From IMG/VR virus record IMGVR_UViG_3300049218_000504, positions 1-30,638 of that record: a DNA stretch of 30,638 bases; one strand, given 5' to 3'. The first letter of the stretch is position 1; each line of letters starts with the position of its first letter. Shown here piece after piece: positions 30,553-30,638 of the stretch. The position numbers and the translations under genes are program-made. The notes beneath the pieces are model-generated. The model made no database searches and had not been told where the DNA came from. It saw nothing but the letters and a program-made list of their open reading frames with translations. Origin of the DNA: a virus.

Positions 30553-30638
30553 TGTGAATCGGCGTGGAATAAGGACCCCTTTATGGGGGTAATCGGCGTC
30601 CAATAGGGACCCCCATTTTTGGGGTTCACATTGGCTTT
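30553..30638 (+). mobile_element. Left end of an IS21-family insertion sequence (continues past the window)
   Basis: From TGTGAATCGGCGTGGAATAA onwards the sequence has the IS21-type terminal organisation. Two related units, AATCGGCGTGGAATAAGGACCCC (split over 30557-30579) and AATCGGCGTCCAATAGGGACCCCC (30591-30614), are the multiple transposase-binding repeats of the family. The end begins with TG, as in IS21. The istA and istB genes would lie to the right, beyond the window, so completeness and exact identity cannot be judged. Confidence 0.75.

Noticed and set aside
1-30638. CRISPR array, toxin-antitoxin pair or named anti-phage defence system
   Set aside because: No regularly spaced repeats, no small overlapping toxin-antitoxin-like pair and no defence-type nuclease, helicase or reverse transcriptase motif was found. 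The unusual content is in virion cargo and the integration scar.

Overview
The window is mostly the structural and lysis half of a tailed-phage genome (an integrated prophage, or part of one). It is followed by a short chromosomal stretch full of gene remnants. The host looks like an alphaproteobacterium, and I lean towards Acetobacteraceae from the style of the phage proteins, the tRNAs and the neighbouring genes. That placement is inference; there is no rRNA or marker gene to prove it.

Left edge (1-1819): a possible partial C-terminus, a small phage protein with a helix-turn-helix look, a stretch with no convincing gene, a frameshifted phage gene containing a 12-bp triple repeat, and an AT-rich region with a possible promoter. 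No integrase, repressor or replication gene is visible, so the early region lies outside the window or is lost.

Head module (1820-10381): small terminase, a glycosyltransferase, a 97-bp near-perfect palindrome, large terminase, portal, probable scaffold, major capsid protein (bracketed by two stem-loops), then head-completion and neck-type proteins. Middle module (10447-14710): an unassigned structural protein, two proteins sharing an Ig-like domain, an SGNH-type esterase with a complete catalytic set between them, and a small membrane-anchored protein.

Tail module (14725-25741): a contractile tail in P2-like order. It runs sheath, tube, tail-assembly chaperone with an A AAA AAC slippery site and a -1 extension, an unusual protein in the tape-measure slot, then U-, X-, D-, V-, W-, J- and I-like baseplate proteins and a tail fibre. 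Lysis module (25843-27387): two-TM holin candidate, overlapping inner/outer spanin pair, and a GH24 endolysin. All of these genes are on the plus strand with tight spacing or overlaps, as expected for a late operon.

Right flank (27388-30638): a carboxymuconolactone decarboxylase-family gene, the last codons of a short-chain dehydrogenase, a strong terminator, a secreted fasciclin protein (minus strand), a frameshifted AraC-type regulator, tRNA-Asn, a 5' half of a tRNA-Leu followed by a decayed tyrosine-integrase N-terminus, an intact tRNA-Leu, and the left end of an IS21-family element running off the window. The tRNA-Leu half, integrase scrap and intact tRNA-Leu look like the scar of a mostly deleted integrated element.
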